Shown here piece after piece: positions 23,701 through 32,390 of a stretch of DNA of 50,112 bases (within the stretch, counting starts at the first letter, position 1; the number at the start of each line of letters is the position of its first letter). Both the position numbers and the translations under genes were made by a program. Under the pieces are notes generated by a model. That model saw only the letters and a program-made list of their open reading frames with translations. It made no database searches and was not told the origin of the DNA. The stretch covers positions 112,835,063-112,885,174 of the forward strand of contig CM044490.1 in the NCBI GenBank assembly GCA_024364805.1, written 5' to 3'. Source of the DNA: Euprymna scolopes. Its lineage: Eukaryota > Mollusca > Cephalopoda > Sepiida > Sepiolidae.

Positions 23701-24630
23701 GGCAAATATAAATGCAGTGGTGTAAGCAAGTGCAACCCGGAAGCACATATGATAAATTAGGATCTTCTCTGGAGATATCCCTGCCATACTGGAGGCCATC
23801 TTTAATGTAGGCACATATTCCATGCCCATAGCAGTCTTGGGGGTCAGATTTAGATGTTAAGTTCGAGTATCCATTAATTATGAACTCATCTAGGGAAGTG
23901 GTCGGCCCTATTCCAGTTTCGCTTAGAAAGAATATGTCCGGTTTCGTCTCTTGTATTGGGTTTCAACCTCTGGAAGGTTGGAACGTAGACCCCTGATGTT
24001 GGAGAAGGAGACCTGGTAGTAGGAGTCTACGTTGGAAGATGGGGTTCCAGGTTTATTTGAGTTTTTTTTCTGGAGATATTTCCTGTTGAGGTTTCGGGAT
24101 TTGTGGAATAGGTCGGCATACTTGGTTAGAGCAGGATAGAGAGGGAAAGTAAAAGAGAAAAGGACATGAATTTTTTTTTTTATGTAGCACATAATAAGGT
24201 AAAGCCGTAACAATTACCCACTAGTATGGCATCGAGAGGCCCCACCAGAGACTACTGCATGGTGCAGAATCCATTCACCAAATAGCAATACAGCAGCCCC
24301 AGTACTTTGCACCTGCTGATAGGACAGCCTCCTTAGTGGTTAATCCAAGGTTCGGATCCCTGACTATCAGGCGGATAACGTCAACCCAGATGAAACGTTT
24401 ACCTCCAGCACCCTTACATGGCCACAAGGATAGATATAGAGATAGAAAAGTTTCCGACATCTCAGACTACTGTTCACAAAGTACTACCGACCTGAAAAGC
24501 AGCTTTTTCTTCACCCTTTGTCAGAAAAATCACTCATTTGAATGAGGACTGAGGGACAAAAAAGGGGAAGCGAGAGTTACTGGAGCTGCCGATAACACAT
24601 CCACTGCATTATCTACTCTCCATTTTTAAA
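20783..24630 (-). mobile_element. LINE family A, most complete copy (copy 3)
   Basis: Minus-strand APE-type LINE. From 5' to 3' along the element: 5' UTR (24630-24215); endonuclease start with VSFSNIRGLRSNLPEVE (about 24000); endonuclease core with HICGDFNVHNVEWL and LDLFLST (23380-23829); linker with NQPWFSPECAAAITHRNHFF (22739-23248); RT with NAGVSQGSILGPTLFLIYIN and YADDMTIYG (22317-22700); C-terminal region with GYCCHIWAGAA, SLFYRYFHGRC and RTARLWNSVPSA (21755-22188); and a 3' UTR ending at a T run (20783-20793, the poly(A) tail). About 450 bases of RT between KNLDPSKAT and the QLSDRLIRL segment are deleted at about 22681, compared with copy 2. Dead. Resembles the CR1/Jockey assemblage. 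Confidence 0.85.
20932..21751. mobile_element. Solo LTR inserted in LINE A 3' UTR
   Basis: An 820-bp insertion begins TGTACGAG and ends GCTACA, with GACT duplicated on both sides (20928-20931 and 21752-21755). The other LINE A copies are continuous at this point. It carries a TATAAAA box (21184) and an AATAAA signal (21641), and no coding sequence, so it fits a solitary LTR left by recombination of an LTR retrotransposon, possibly Ty3/Gypsy. It is younger than its host LINE copy. Its left third is rich in alternating CA/CG/TA words. Confidence 0.75.
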
Positions 24631-25570
24631 AAAAAAAGGGGGAATAGGTACGAGAGACTTATTAATATCTACTTAGTATAAGTCCGGTGCTCAATTATCA
24701 ATTCAGGACACTATTTGAAGATAATCTCCCCTCCCATATTAATGCTGGGATGTTTTGGCGTTATCTATCTCGAGTTTGAATTATTCGAGCTTCACTTTAT
24801 AATTAAAGTCCAATAATGAACTTTTATCAATTTGTGAAGTCGGCTTAATTTTGTAATTTACATTTGAGTTTAGATAATAGATTAAGGTTTTAATTTGGAA
24901 GGTTCTCGTTTTCATGGGTGACTTTTTTTTTCTTTTCGTTTTACATGTAACAAGATAATATTGGTTAATAGCATATTTGACCCCCCCCCAGATCATAAGA
25001 TTTCAGAACAAAAAAGAGAAAAAAAAAAAACATGACAAGATGGGTAAAATTAAATTACGGATTTTTAACTCAAAGCTGCAATAAGAAAACAGTTAGCGGT
25101 AATTAGCACAACATAGATTTCAAAAAGTTACATTTTTTAACCTTAGCTTAAGAGTCTGGAAAATGCGACCTACCCATCTTCAGGTCATATCGGAAATGGG
25201 AAGCTAGCAGAATTCTAGGTACATAACGATATGGTGAACGTTGCGTGTGTATGTTGGGGAGGGGGGGTAATGCTTTTATTTTATTTAAATATATTTTTTA
25301 AAAGGTTTTGGAATCATTTAATTTTTAAATTTTTTTTGTCTAAATAAGATTTAGGATGATTTGCTATAAGAATATGCAAAAACATTATAACATAAAATAA
25401 TTCGATCTTTTATCACAATATATTGATATCGTGTGATGAAATTAAAAAAATCTAAAATTTAACGTTACTTTTCAACTACAGTAGGCTTTACATGACAAAA
25501 TAAATTAGTTTAGTCCTAACGTTTGTTTTGAAGACTAAGTGAAGAATAAGGGTTTAATTTTTCCATAAAC
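24631..25570. other. Unassigned AT-rich DNA
   Basis: Contains homopolymer A, C and G runs (24978-24988, 25020-25031, 25260-25267). A 71-codon minus frame (24781-24996) has no recognisable motif. Confidence 0.4.
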
Positions 25571-25572
25571 TA

Positions 25573-25600
<28 letters not shown>
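25571..25600 (+). repeat. (TA)n microsatellite
   Basis: About fifteen TA units directly before the 5S-like sequence. Confidence 0.95.
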
Positions 25601-25604
<4 letters not shown>

Positions 25605-25616
25605 CCTACATAACCT

Positions 25617-25690
25617 CCGAAGTTAAACAACGATGAGGCTGGCCAGTACCAGATGGGTGACTATTTTGGGAATGCTAGGCACTGTATATG
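25617..25690 (+). ncRNA. 5S rRNA-derived fragment (SINE3-like or pseudogene)
   Basis: Matches the 3' two thirds of animal 5S rRNA, in order: CCGAAGTTAAACAACG, then GGC..GCCAGTAC, then GATGGGTGAC, then TGGGAAT and CTGTA. These cover the A box, intermediate element and C box of the internal RNA polymerase III promoter. The 5' third is missing, and substitutions occur at conserved positions (TATTTT for CGCC). It is followed by about 130 bases of non-5S sequence (25691-25820), which fits a 5S-headed SINE. An isolated truncated 5S pseudogene is the alternative. Confidence 0.75.
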
Positions 25691-25989
25691 GTTGAGACAA
25701 CACCTGCATCTAGTATTAAGCTTGGTCATCTTGACCCTGTCTTGCTATCAGGACTAAGTGTTTCTGAGCGATAGTGTGGTAGATGCAAGTTCCCACACTT
25801 TTAAGAAAGTCAAGCACAAGTCACAGCATCATCAGCAACAGACTTGGACGTAATTTTGGAAAAGGTGGGGGGGGAGGGAAAACTATTTGTAAATACAGAA
25901 CAAAACAACTTTTTTTTTTTTTTTTTTTAGGTCGTAAGATGAAAAAATAATACGTAACAACAAATTGCCAAAAGAAATTATCGTATTTT

Positions 25990-26275
25990 AGCACAATGCA
26001 CAATTATTTATCGATTTTTCTTTTTCATTTTGGGAGCTGGTTAGTCACTGGTGTTTTGGGTGTTTCATAGTCCTCCTCTTGTGGGTGTGGGTTGTACGCA
26101 CCCTCAGACTCAGACTCTTCTTCCCGATGGAATGTGTTTGTTAACAGCAAAGAGTTGCTAGTGACTTGGTGATTTTCTCTCTGCACAGTTATCATATTGC
26201 TCTTTATTTTTGTAACTGTATAAGGTTTGGGGTTGTGTGGTGGTGATAGCTTGTTCTGCTTCTGTATCATGATTT
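25990..26275 (-). mobile_element. Ty3/Gypsy integrase C-tail fossil
   Basis: Minus-strand peptide with HNPKPYTVTKIKSNMITVQR and NHQVTSNS, then an acidic tail (EEESESEG). This is the usual end of Ty3/Gypsy polyproteins (pattern PKPY.V...KG..V.A.R..H.VTRN). Only this end of the element is recognisable, so it is a small broken fossil. No LTR was identified beside it. Confidence 0.65.
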
Positions 26276-26375
26276 AGTATTTTATAGTTGGTTATAAGGG
26301 GTCAGTACATCTGGAATCACAGAAACCCATAACAACTGTCAAATCTTTGATTGATGAAGATGAGGATGTAGAACG
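26270..26375 (+). repeat. Interspersed repeat, copy 2
   Basis: Diverged partner of 20475-20580. It lies directly beyond the Gypsy integrase-tail fossil, so both could come from flanks of one element type, though no matching fossil is seen at 20475. Confidence 0.55.
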
Positions 26376-26500
26376 GTAGTCAAGTTTTAATCAACTTCTC
26401 AAAGAATCAAGTCCAAAAAATGAACCTAACTGTGAATCTTTGTATATCTAAAGAATTCAATATATTTTCATCACAATATTTGAAATAATAATATTATTAC

Positions 26501-26519
26501 TGTTGTTGTTGTTGTTGTA
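26501..26519 (+). repeat. (GTT)n microsatellite
   Basis: Six GTT units directly before the Tc1-type MITE. Confidence 0.9.
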
Positions 26520-26525
26520 GTAATA

Positions 26526-26727
26526 CAGTCCTAGTCAAAATCATAAGACCACTTAAGAAAAAATAATTATTAGATCAGGGTTAAGGTTTCGAATGAAGCA
26601 GATTTCATTTTTTTTCCATCATATTTTCCCTTTTGGCAATGGTTTCAACCATTTGTTTGGTTAAAAATTCGATAATATGCGTAAACGCTTACTTTCTTAA
26701 GTAGTCTTATGATTTTGACGAGGACCG
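26526..26727. mobile_element. Tc1-type MITE, 202 bp
   Basis: Flanked by TA on both sides (26524-26525 and 26728-26729). The inverted ends share TCAAAATCATAAGACCACTT (left) and its complement with two to three differences on the right. The AATCATAAGAC ends and TA target are typical of Tc1/mariner elements. No transposase remains, so it would have been mobilised in trans. Confidence 0.85.
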
Positions 26728-26779
26728 TATTATAGTCAACTGTTTCCTTAGTTATCCAGTATTTAATCCCAATAATGTG

Positions 26780-27110
26780 TAATCTATATATATAAAAGGC
26801 AAAATGTGTGTCTGTGTGTTTTTATGTCTCCACAAAACTTTTGACAGACACATCAGACCGTGACAAAATTGATATCATTAGAAAGATCGATCTCTCAGAC
26901 GACAACTTTTGAAAAATTGGTCAAAAAGATTAATTCTTTGATTGTTAACTGGGCCATTTTTTGCAAGGGGGGGGGTCAGTTTTTGCATCAACATACTTGC
27001 AGTCATTCACATCTCGCAATCTCTAGGTACATTTAAAAGACGTTATTTCGAAGGCCTGTGACGTCATAAGTGTGCTGTGGTCAAGTCGGTTAACGCATTT
27101 TTTTTTTTTT
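26780..27110 (+). repeat. Interspersed repeat beginning TCTATATATATAAAA
   Basis: Begins TCTATATATATAAAAGGC then ATGTGTGTCTGTGTGT, a start seen in several animal non-autonomous repeats including some Helitron-like ones. A CTRR-type hairpin end was not identified, so class is left open. Confidence 0.4.
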
Positions 27111-27160
27111 TTCATCTCCTTTTCATCTTTCATGTTATATGTTTGAGCCTGGCTACTGTG
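27065..27160 (+). repeat. tRNA(Ser/Leu)-like SINE relic
   Basis: GTGGTCAAGTCGGTTAACGC (27079-27098) resembles the A-box half of a Ser/Leu tRNA (TGGCCGAGTGGTTAAGGCG). TGTTTGAGCCTGG (27139-27151) resembles a worn B box. A pyrimidine run lies between them. Not a functional tRNA. Confidence 0.4.
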
Positions 27161-27417
27161 GCTTTTTTTTTTTTGCGCTTGCATGGGCACTCGCTGCTAT
27201 TTTCATTGAAACAATTCATTTATTTCCTTTTTTAAGGAATTGGTTGCTCTTACTATCTTACTATACCAGTAAGGAAGAAAAAGAGAAACACACACGGTGC
27301 CAACAGTCTAGGCTGATATCAGACAAAATTGTTGTGAAAGCTCAAGGAGGTTGCAAAGACTGAGGAGTGCTAACCAGACTTCCATTGGAAAGGTAAAAAA
27401 GTACTGTAACCTTTTTT

Positions 27418-27820
27418 TTCCCTGCAACTTCTTTCCCACAGAAGAGATGTTGTGAGCCTATCTCTGCTCTATCGTTATTTTCATGGGAAGTGCTCGTCTG
27501 AGCTTCAATCTATGATACCCCTTGCCAAACTTTTACAAAAACACTCGGTTAGCTACAACGACTATCAAAAGTCCCTCCACTCACTATCTCTGCTTAAATC
27601 TAAACCAAAATTCCATGAACAAAGCTCCTTTTTTAGAACTACCCACCTGTTGAAATCTTCTGCTGACCATCTTCTGTCACCTTCAAGCCTAATATAAACA
27701 AGTTCTTGTTGAGCCGATCCCCCAAATAATAAATTTTTACCCCATTTCCACCACTAACTATTAATATGCTGTTGTCTTGATGACTACCGCACACGACTTG
27801 TTTAGTGGTGATTTCCATGT
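27418..27820 (+). mobile_element. LINE family A, 3' fragment
   Basis: Plus-strand C-terminal region: SLSLLYRYFHGKCSSELQS, SLHSLSLLKSKPKFHEQSS and FFRTTHLL (27452-27650), followed by the family's 3' UTR to TTTAGTGGTGATTTCC (27803-27818). Closest in wording to copy 3 (SLFYRYFHGRCSSELHS). Confidence 0.85.
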
Positions 27821-28040
27821 AAAAAAAAAGACTTATTTTTACTCAGATTCCAGATGAGACAGATAAGCATTGCTAAGAAGAAATCAATGATAAATACTTG
27901 CGATAACTCAAAATCACTTATAATGGTTATCAAAAATACTAGAGAATGCTGAAAATCTTAGGAGACTTGATATCATTCAGATTCCAGAGAAATGTCACTC
28001 ATTATTGCTAGTGAGTAAACATTGATAATCATTCATGCGG

Positions 28041-28540
28041 AATAATCTAGTGAATATATTACTACTAATAAATAATATAGTGAATATATTACTACTAATA
28101 AATAATATAGTGAATATATTAATACTAATAAATAATCTAGTGGATATATTACTAATAATAAACATTGTAGTGAATATTTTACAACTAATAAATAATATAA
28201 TGAACATATTACTACTAATAAATAATATACTGAATATATTACTACTAATAAATAATATACTGAATATATTACGACTAATAAATAATCTAGTGAATATATT
28301 AATACTAATAAATAATCTAGTGAATATATTACTACTAATAAATAATATAATGAATATATTACTAATAATAAATAATATAGTGAATATATTACTAATAATA
28401 AATAATATTGTGTATATATTCCTAATAATAAATTATATAGTGAATATATTCCTAATAATAAATAATATAGTGTATATATTAATACCAATAAATAATATAG
28501 TGAATATATTGCTACTAATAAATAGTATAGTGAATAGTTG
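28041..28540. repeat. 30-bp minisatellite, about 16 units
   Basis: Exact 30-bp period from 28051 to 28530, with a partial unit at each end. Units contain TGAATATATT and ACTAATAAATAATATAG with one to four substitutions each. Because the period is a multiple of three and stops are rare in some frames, open frames of 196 (plus) and 151 (minus) codons arise. Their peptides are pure ten-residue repeats and are not considered real proteins. Confidence 0.97.
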
Positions 28541-28554
28541 CATAAATGTATTCA

Positions 28555-28755
28555 TGTCAAGAAGGATGTACGTAAAAAGACGTCTACAATATTTTTTTTT
28601 TACTAACCTAAAACAGAAAAGTTGAAGTGTAGTATCAGAACATATACTACACTTTGCACCTAGACAAAAGGCCAACGACAGTATGTCTTGCCTTGTGCTT
28701 AGCATATACGTCTTTTTACCTACTTAAGAATAACTTTGTACATCCTTTTGTTTGT
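28555..28755. repeat. Short interrupted inverted repeat beside the minisatellite
   Basis: GGATGTACGTAAAAAGACGT (28562-28581) pairs in part with ACGTCTTTTTAC (28708) and GTACATCC (28738). An inner hairpin, AAGTGTAGTAT with ATACTACACTT, lies at 28624-28654. AGTGTAGTATCA also occurs in the inner segments of both fold-back elements. Confidence 0.5.
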
Positions 28756-28760
28756 GAGAA

Positions 28761-29663
28761 CAATGTATTTAATTGCATATTTAATTTAGTTTTGCATGTT
28801 TCATGTACTGTTTTATAGTTGTCATAGACAATCTATTAACAAATAAAACGTTTTTATCGCCCATAGCTTTTTTACTGTCTTATATCTAATCATGGTAGAA
28901 TAGAATACCAAATATTCCAATTTTATTCTGTCATACAACTTTGTGCCCTAATGAGGATATAAAAGCAGGGAACACTATAGTTAGCATAAACTTACCCTCC
29001 AATTCTATTTTTAGTTCGATGGAGAAGAGTGTGTGAAAGGGAAATGAATGAGTGTCTATATATATTTTTGGGGGAATTAATCCCTATTTTAGTCACATAA
29101 ATTTATTCGACGTCAAAGTTGTGTTTGTGTTTGACGGAAATACAAAAGAGAAATTTGGCCCTAAGGCATTGAACACGGAACACTTTGTCACTATGCTAAG
29201 AGAATTGATTCAGCAAAAAGGATAATTAATGAGATTATCTTTGGAACATTGGAGATCTCGACCTCGCAGCAAAGGAGAGAAATATATAAATGTGAACTGA
29301 GTTATATTGGATGATACCATTGTACATTGAATCTTTGCAAATTTTCGAAGGAAAAATAATACCTCTTGGACATTTTATTGGATAATACCTGTTTCCTCAG
29401 CTAAGTATTTTACATTCCCCCCCCCCCCATCCCCCCGACCCATTCCATCTCCAGTGAATTGCAGACTTAAATGTTTTTTGGGGGGACATTCATGTTTTAG
29501 TGTGTTTTTATGTTTAGACTCAAATAACTGTTTTGCACGAAAAAAGAAAAGGAGAGAAAAATATTTATTTTGCTAATCTTTCTTCTTTCATTCGATTTCT
29601 CTCTCACCCATTCGATGTTGTCTGCATGTTCTTTTTAGATTATTTAATCTTATTGTGTAATAA

Positions 29664-29668
<5 letters not shown>
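28761..29668. other. Unassigned AT-rich DNA
   Basis: Contains C and G homopolymers (29407-29416, 29478-29484). No coding or repeat signal recognised. Confidence 0.4.

Positions 29669-29711
<43 letters not shown>
29669..29711 (+). repeat. (TA)n microsatellite
   Basis: About twenty TA units, 235 bases before the Tc1 element. Confidence 0.95.
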
Positions 29712-29712
<1 letters not shown>

Positions 29713-29945
29713 TGGTAGTACAGTTAAGTTTACAGGGTGAATCGATACAGTAAACTTAAAAGTAATATAAATATTAAGTTTCTGATATCCATAAAATAAT
29801 CTTAACCAGATGTAAAAGCTCAATAAAACCAAAATAGGGATTAGAGCTTATTATAATAATAAATATGTTTTTAACTCTTACTAAAGTGTTTCTCAACATA
29901 TTTTTTTATTAAACCTATGTTCTTATATATGCATATATATATATA

Positions 29946-30153
29946 CAGTGATGATCATATTTATTGGCACGGTAAAATAAAAGTTAAATTTTGTCTAATA
30001 AATTCTAAAAAAGGGATTAAATTAAAGAAAATAACAAAGTATATTATGTATTTTTAACTGGCCTTTCCGATGCAGCAATCGGATTTTAGAAAAAATAAAT
30101 AACAAAGGAACAACAAACATAATTGCAAAAAACCCTTGTTCAAAATTATTGGC
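29946..30153. repeat. Left TIR of Tc1-like element
   Basis: Begins CAGTGATGATCATATTTATT and ends AAATTATTGGC. Reverse complement of 31374-31581 with no difference seen. Confidence 0.95.
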
Positions 30154-30162
30154 GCGATTTAT

Positions 30163-31185
30163 TTAATAATCAATTGTATAGCCTTTGGCCTTGATTACCT
30201 TCCTCAGTCGCTTTTCATAGTTTACAACCAAGTTGTTGCACTCTTCAGTAGTAATTTTAGCCCACTCTTCCTGACAATAATCCTCCAATTGAATAAGATT
30301 CTTAGGCTTCCTTTGCATTACCCTCAATTTTAATGTTCTCCATAAATTTTCAATTGGATTAAGGTCTGGGCTTTGTGATGGCCACTCCAAAACATTAATA
30401 TGATTGTCCTCAAGCCATTTCTTAGTCAGTTTAGCCGAATGCTTTGGGTCATTATCTTGCATGAACCACCAACGACGACCAAGTGAGAGCTCTTTAGCAG
30501 AGTCTTTCAGGTTTTCATCCAATATTTTAACATAATCTTCCTTTTTTATGCTACCTGTGACCTTAACAAGTCGCCCTGGTCCAGAGGCAGCAAAGGATCC
30601 CCAAAACATCAAACTGCCTCCACCGTGCTTCACTGTGGGTATGGTGTTCTTAGGCAGGAAAGCTTCGCCAGATTTTCTGTAAATATAAGACACTTTATTA
30701 TGGCCAAATAACTCTATTTTCGTTTCGTCAGTCCATAGAACACGTTTCCAGAATGCAACATCTTTATCAATATGACGTTTTGCAAAGGCTAGCCTTGCTT
30801 TCAGGTGCATAGGCTTCAATAAGGGAGTCTTTCTCGGACGACATGCTTTTAAACCAGCTCTCTTCAAAACTCTACCAACTGTATGTCGAGATACATTCAC
30901 TCCAGAGGTGCTCTGTTCATCAACAATCTCCCCAACAGAGATCCTTGGGTTTTGTTTTACTTGTCGAACAATTTTCCGTTCATCTCTTGGGGAAAGAATC
31001 CTTTTTCTCCCTCTACCCTCTAAACTCATAACGTGGCCTTGCGATTTGAACTTGTTTATTATGGCTCTAACAGTGGATTTGGGAAGGTTTAGCTTCTTTG
31101 AAATCTTATCATAGCCCTCCGCATTGGTATGGCATGCTACAACAAGCTTCCTGACGTCTTCGCTGTGTTCCTTAGTTTTAACCAT
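30163..31185 (-). CDS. Tc1-like DD34E transposase, intact
   Basis: A 340-residue protein of the usual Tc1 length, starting at the first ATG after the right TIR. It would cut and paste the element at TA sites in the nucleus. Residues 1-55 and 65-115 form two helix-turn-helix units that bind the TIRs (PKSTVRAIINKFKS; VSRHTVGRVLKRAGL). Between them is the GRPR-like linker GRGRKR (57-62), also basic enough to serve in nuclear import. The catalytic triad is present: D153 in WTDETK, D244 in MQDNDPKH and E279 in LNPIENLW, with 34 residues between the last two. The glycine box is KHGGGSLMFWG (186-196). No stops or shifts. The plus-strand frames at 30136-31114 are shadows of it. Activity is inferred and has not been shown. 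Confidence 0.97.
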   Translation of the reverse strand: MVKTKEHSEDVRKLVVACHTNAEGYDKISKKLNLPKSTVRAIINKFKSQGHVMSLEGRGRKRILSPRDERKIVRQVKQNPRISVGEIVDEQSTSGVNVSRHTVGRVLKRAGLKACRPRKTPLLKPMHLKARLAFAKRHIDKDVAFWKRVLWTDETKIELFGHNKVSYIYRKSGEAFLPKNTIPTVKHGGGSLMFWGSFAASGPGRLVKVTGSIKKEDYVKILDENLKDSAKELSLGRRWWFMQDNDPKHSAKLTKKWLEDNHINVLEWPSQSPDLNPIENLWRTLKLRVMQRKPKNLIQLEDYCQEEWAKITTEECNNLVVNYEKRLRKVIKAKGYTIDY

Positions 31186-31373
31186 GGCGATTGAAAATTA
31201 TAATTTAGTCACTTATAATAGTTTAAATAAATCGCTATCTAAAAATTATCTGAAAAAAATTATTCACTGAATTAACGTTAAACAAGCATAATATGGCTAT
31301 AAAAAAGTTCAGAAAGCACGTAAACCGGAAATTGATTGATATTATACTGATACTAAAAGAAAAACAAAGCCGT

Positions 31374-31578
31374 GCCAATAATTTTGAACAAGGGTTTTTT
31401 GCAATTATGTTTGTTGTTCCTTTGTTATTTATTTTTTCTAAAATCCGATTGCTGCATCGGAAAGGCCAGTTAAAAATACATAATATACTTTGTTATTTTC
31501 TTTAATTTAATCCCTTTTTTAGAATTTATTAGACAAAATTTAACTTTTATTTTACCGTGCCAATAAATATGATCATCA

Positions 31579-31581
<3 letters not shown>
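31374..31581. repeat. Right TIR of Tc1-like element
   Basis: Ends GATCATCACTG before TA. On the minus strand it precedes the transposase start by about 190 bases and so also contains any promoter. Confidence 0.95.

Positions 31582-31634
<53 letters not shown>
31582..31634 (+). repeat. (TA)n microsatellite
   Basis: About 26 TA units. The Tc1 element lies between this array and a shorter TA stretch at 29926-29945, as if inserted into one array. Confidence 0.95.
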
Positions 31635-31637
<3 letters not shown>

Positions 31638-31738
31638 GAGGTTGCTATTTTTCCAAAGTAGGGTAACCAATGAAATATAACGAGGCCCCCAAGAGTGCTC
31701 AATACGGATGTAGAGCAAGTTACATTTTCAATTATTGC
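31635..31738 (-). mobile_element. Probable remnant of the ribozyme-bearing retroelement
   Basis: Sequence directly 3' of the hammerhead on the minus strand, ending at the TA array. It has no coding content, and no RT or GIY-YIG domain is visible nearby. It is listed because hammerheads of this type in metazoans are found within terminal repeats of Penelope-like elements and in retrozymes. The element boundary is a guess. Confidence 0.4.
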
Positions 31739-31830
31739 ATAAGCAGTAATTCGTTGCTACACAGTCATGAGCATGTTTCGGTCTTCTAGTGTTTAGTAAC
31801 TAGAGATCTCTTCAGGCAACAAACGCTTAT
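31739..31830 (-). ncRNA. Type I hammerhead ribozyme
   Basis: A 92-nt minus-strand sequence fits the self-cleaving hammerhead fold. Stem I: ATAAGC (31830-31825) pairs with GCTTAT (31744-31739), then after 4- and 8-base internal loops GTTGC (31820-31816) pairs with GCAAC (31757-31753). The internal loop is the usual place for tertiary contact. Core CTGAAGA (31815-31809) matches CUGANGA. Stem II: TCT and CTAG pair with CTAG and AGA around the loop TTACTAAACA, with one bulge and one mismatch next to the closing G-C. Then GAAAC (31779-31775), a weak stem III (ACA with TGT, then G-U pairs), and the cleavage triplet GTA (31760-31758). Such motifs in animals usually mark Penelope-like elements or retrozymes. 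Cleavage itself is inferred. Confidence 0.8.
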
Positions 31831-31839
31831 TTATGAAAG

Positions 31840-32258
31840 TGGAATTCAAAATGAAAACCGAAAATCAACTTTCAGCAAAAGAAGACCATTTTTTTAAGGG
31901 TCATGGGGGTGATGGTTCAGCTGTGCAGAGAACAGAGTTGATTGAGTGCGAATTTGTTAGTTTATTTATTTTTCTATTTGTTTGTTCACTTATTTACCGT
32001 GTTTTTATTCAATCATTTCACGTTTGTGCTAGGGAATATGGTTTGTAAGGTAAGGGGTTGTAAAGTCAGAGTTATGTAGATGTTATCTTAAACAAGTATG
32101 AGCTTAGCTTGTCTGTTGTCTGCTGCCTGTCTGACACTAAAAGAGTTGGGCTGTCTTAGATTCCTTTTTATTGTTTGTTTTAATTTAATATTCATATTTG
32201 TCTCTGCTAAAATATTAGAATTTACTCGGATCTGTTGACCATTCCTTGGGCTTCTAGT
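31840..32258. other. Unassigned AT-rich DNA
   Basis: A 71-codon plus frame (31833-32048) is unrecognised, with a hydrophobic second half. No support as a gene. Confidence 0.35.
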
Positions 32259-32390
32259 GAATGGTGGAGGAGAGAAAGGGGGATGAGAGGCGTAAGAAAG
32301 AAAGGAAAGAAGAAGGTAGGGGGAGATGGAATGGGAAAGAAGGTGAAGAAGAAAGAAGAGAAGAAAAGTGAGAAGGGGAAAGAGAGGTGG
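32259..32390 (+). repeat. Polypurine tract
   Basis: About 130 bases almost all A or G, interrupted by few pyrimidines. Frames crossing it give Lys/Glu/Gly-rich or Ser/Leu/Pro-rich peptides (32088-32480) that are composition artefacts. Confidence 0.85.

Larger units (their letters stand above)
29946..31581 (-). mobile_element. Complete Tc1-like transposon with 208-bp TIRs
   Basis: The element spans 1636 bp between TA dinucleotides (29944-29945 and 31582-31583). The terminal inverted repeats, 29946-30153 and 31374-31581, are identical over all 208 positions when compared by eye. Each TIR holds a related word at its outer and inner end (TTATTGGCAC and TTATTGGCGC), the IR/DR layout known from Sleeping Beauty-like Tc1 elements, where both act as transposase sites. 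A single uninterrupted transposase gene lies between them. It sits in a TA-rich array, which offers many TA targets. Identical TIRs plus an open frame indicate a young insertion. Confidence 0.95.

Noticed and set aside
24320-24365. tRNA-like words (TTAGTGGTTAATCC, GGTTCGGATCC) in the LINE A 5' UTR
   Set aside because: A- and B-box-like words are far too close together for a tRNA or a pol III promoter. They are part of the LINE, as copy 2 shows the same sequence.
26780-27110. Helitron
   Set aside because: The TCTATATATATAAAA start is suggestive, but no CTRR end with hairpin or Rep/helicase sequence was seen.
28041-28540. CRISPR-like array
   Set aside because: Units abut without unique spacers and the DNA is eukaryotic, so it is a minisatellite.
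28035-28625. 196-codon plus frame and 151-codon minus frame
   Set aside because: Both are translations of a 30-bp minisatellite, with ten-residue peptide repeats on each strand.
29533-29718. Frame ending in alternating Tyr-Ile
   Set aside because: Translation of the (TA)n microsatellite. The same applies to 31470-31718.
30136-31114. Plus-strand frames inside the Tc1 element
   Set aside because: They are shadows opposite the intact minus-strand transposase.
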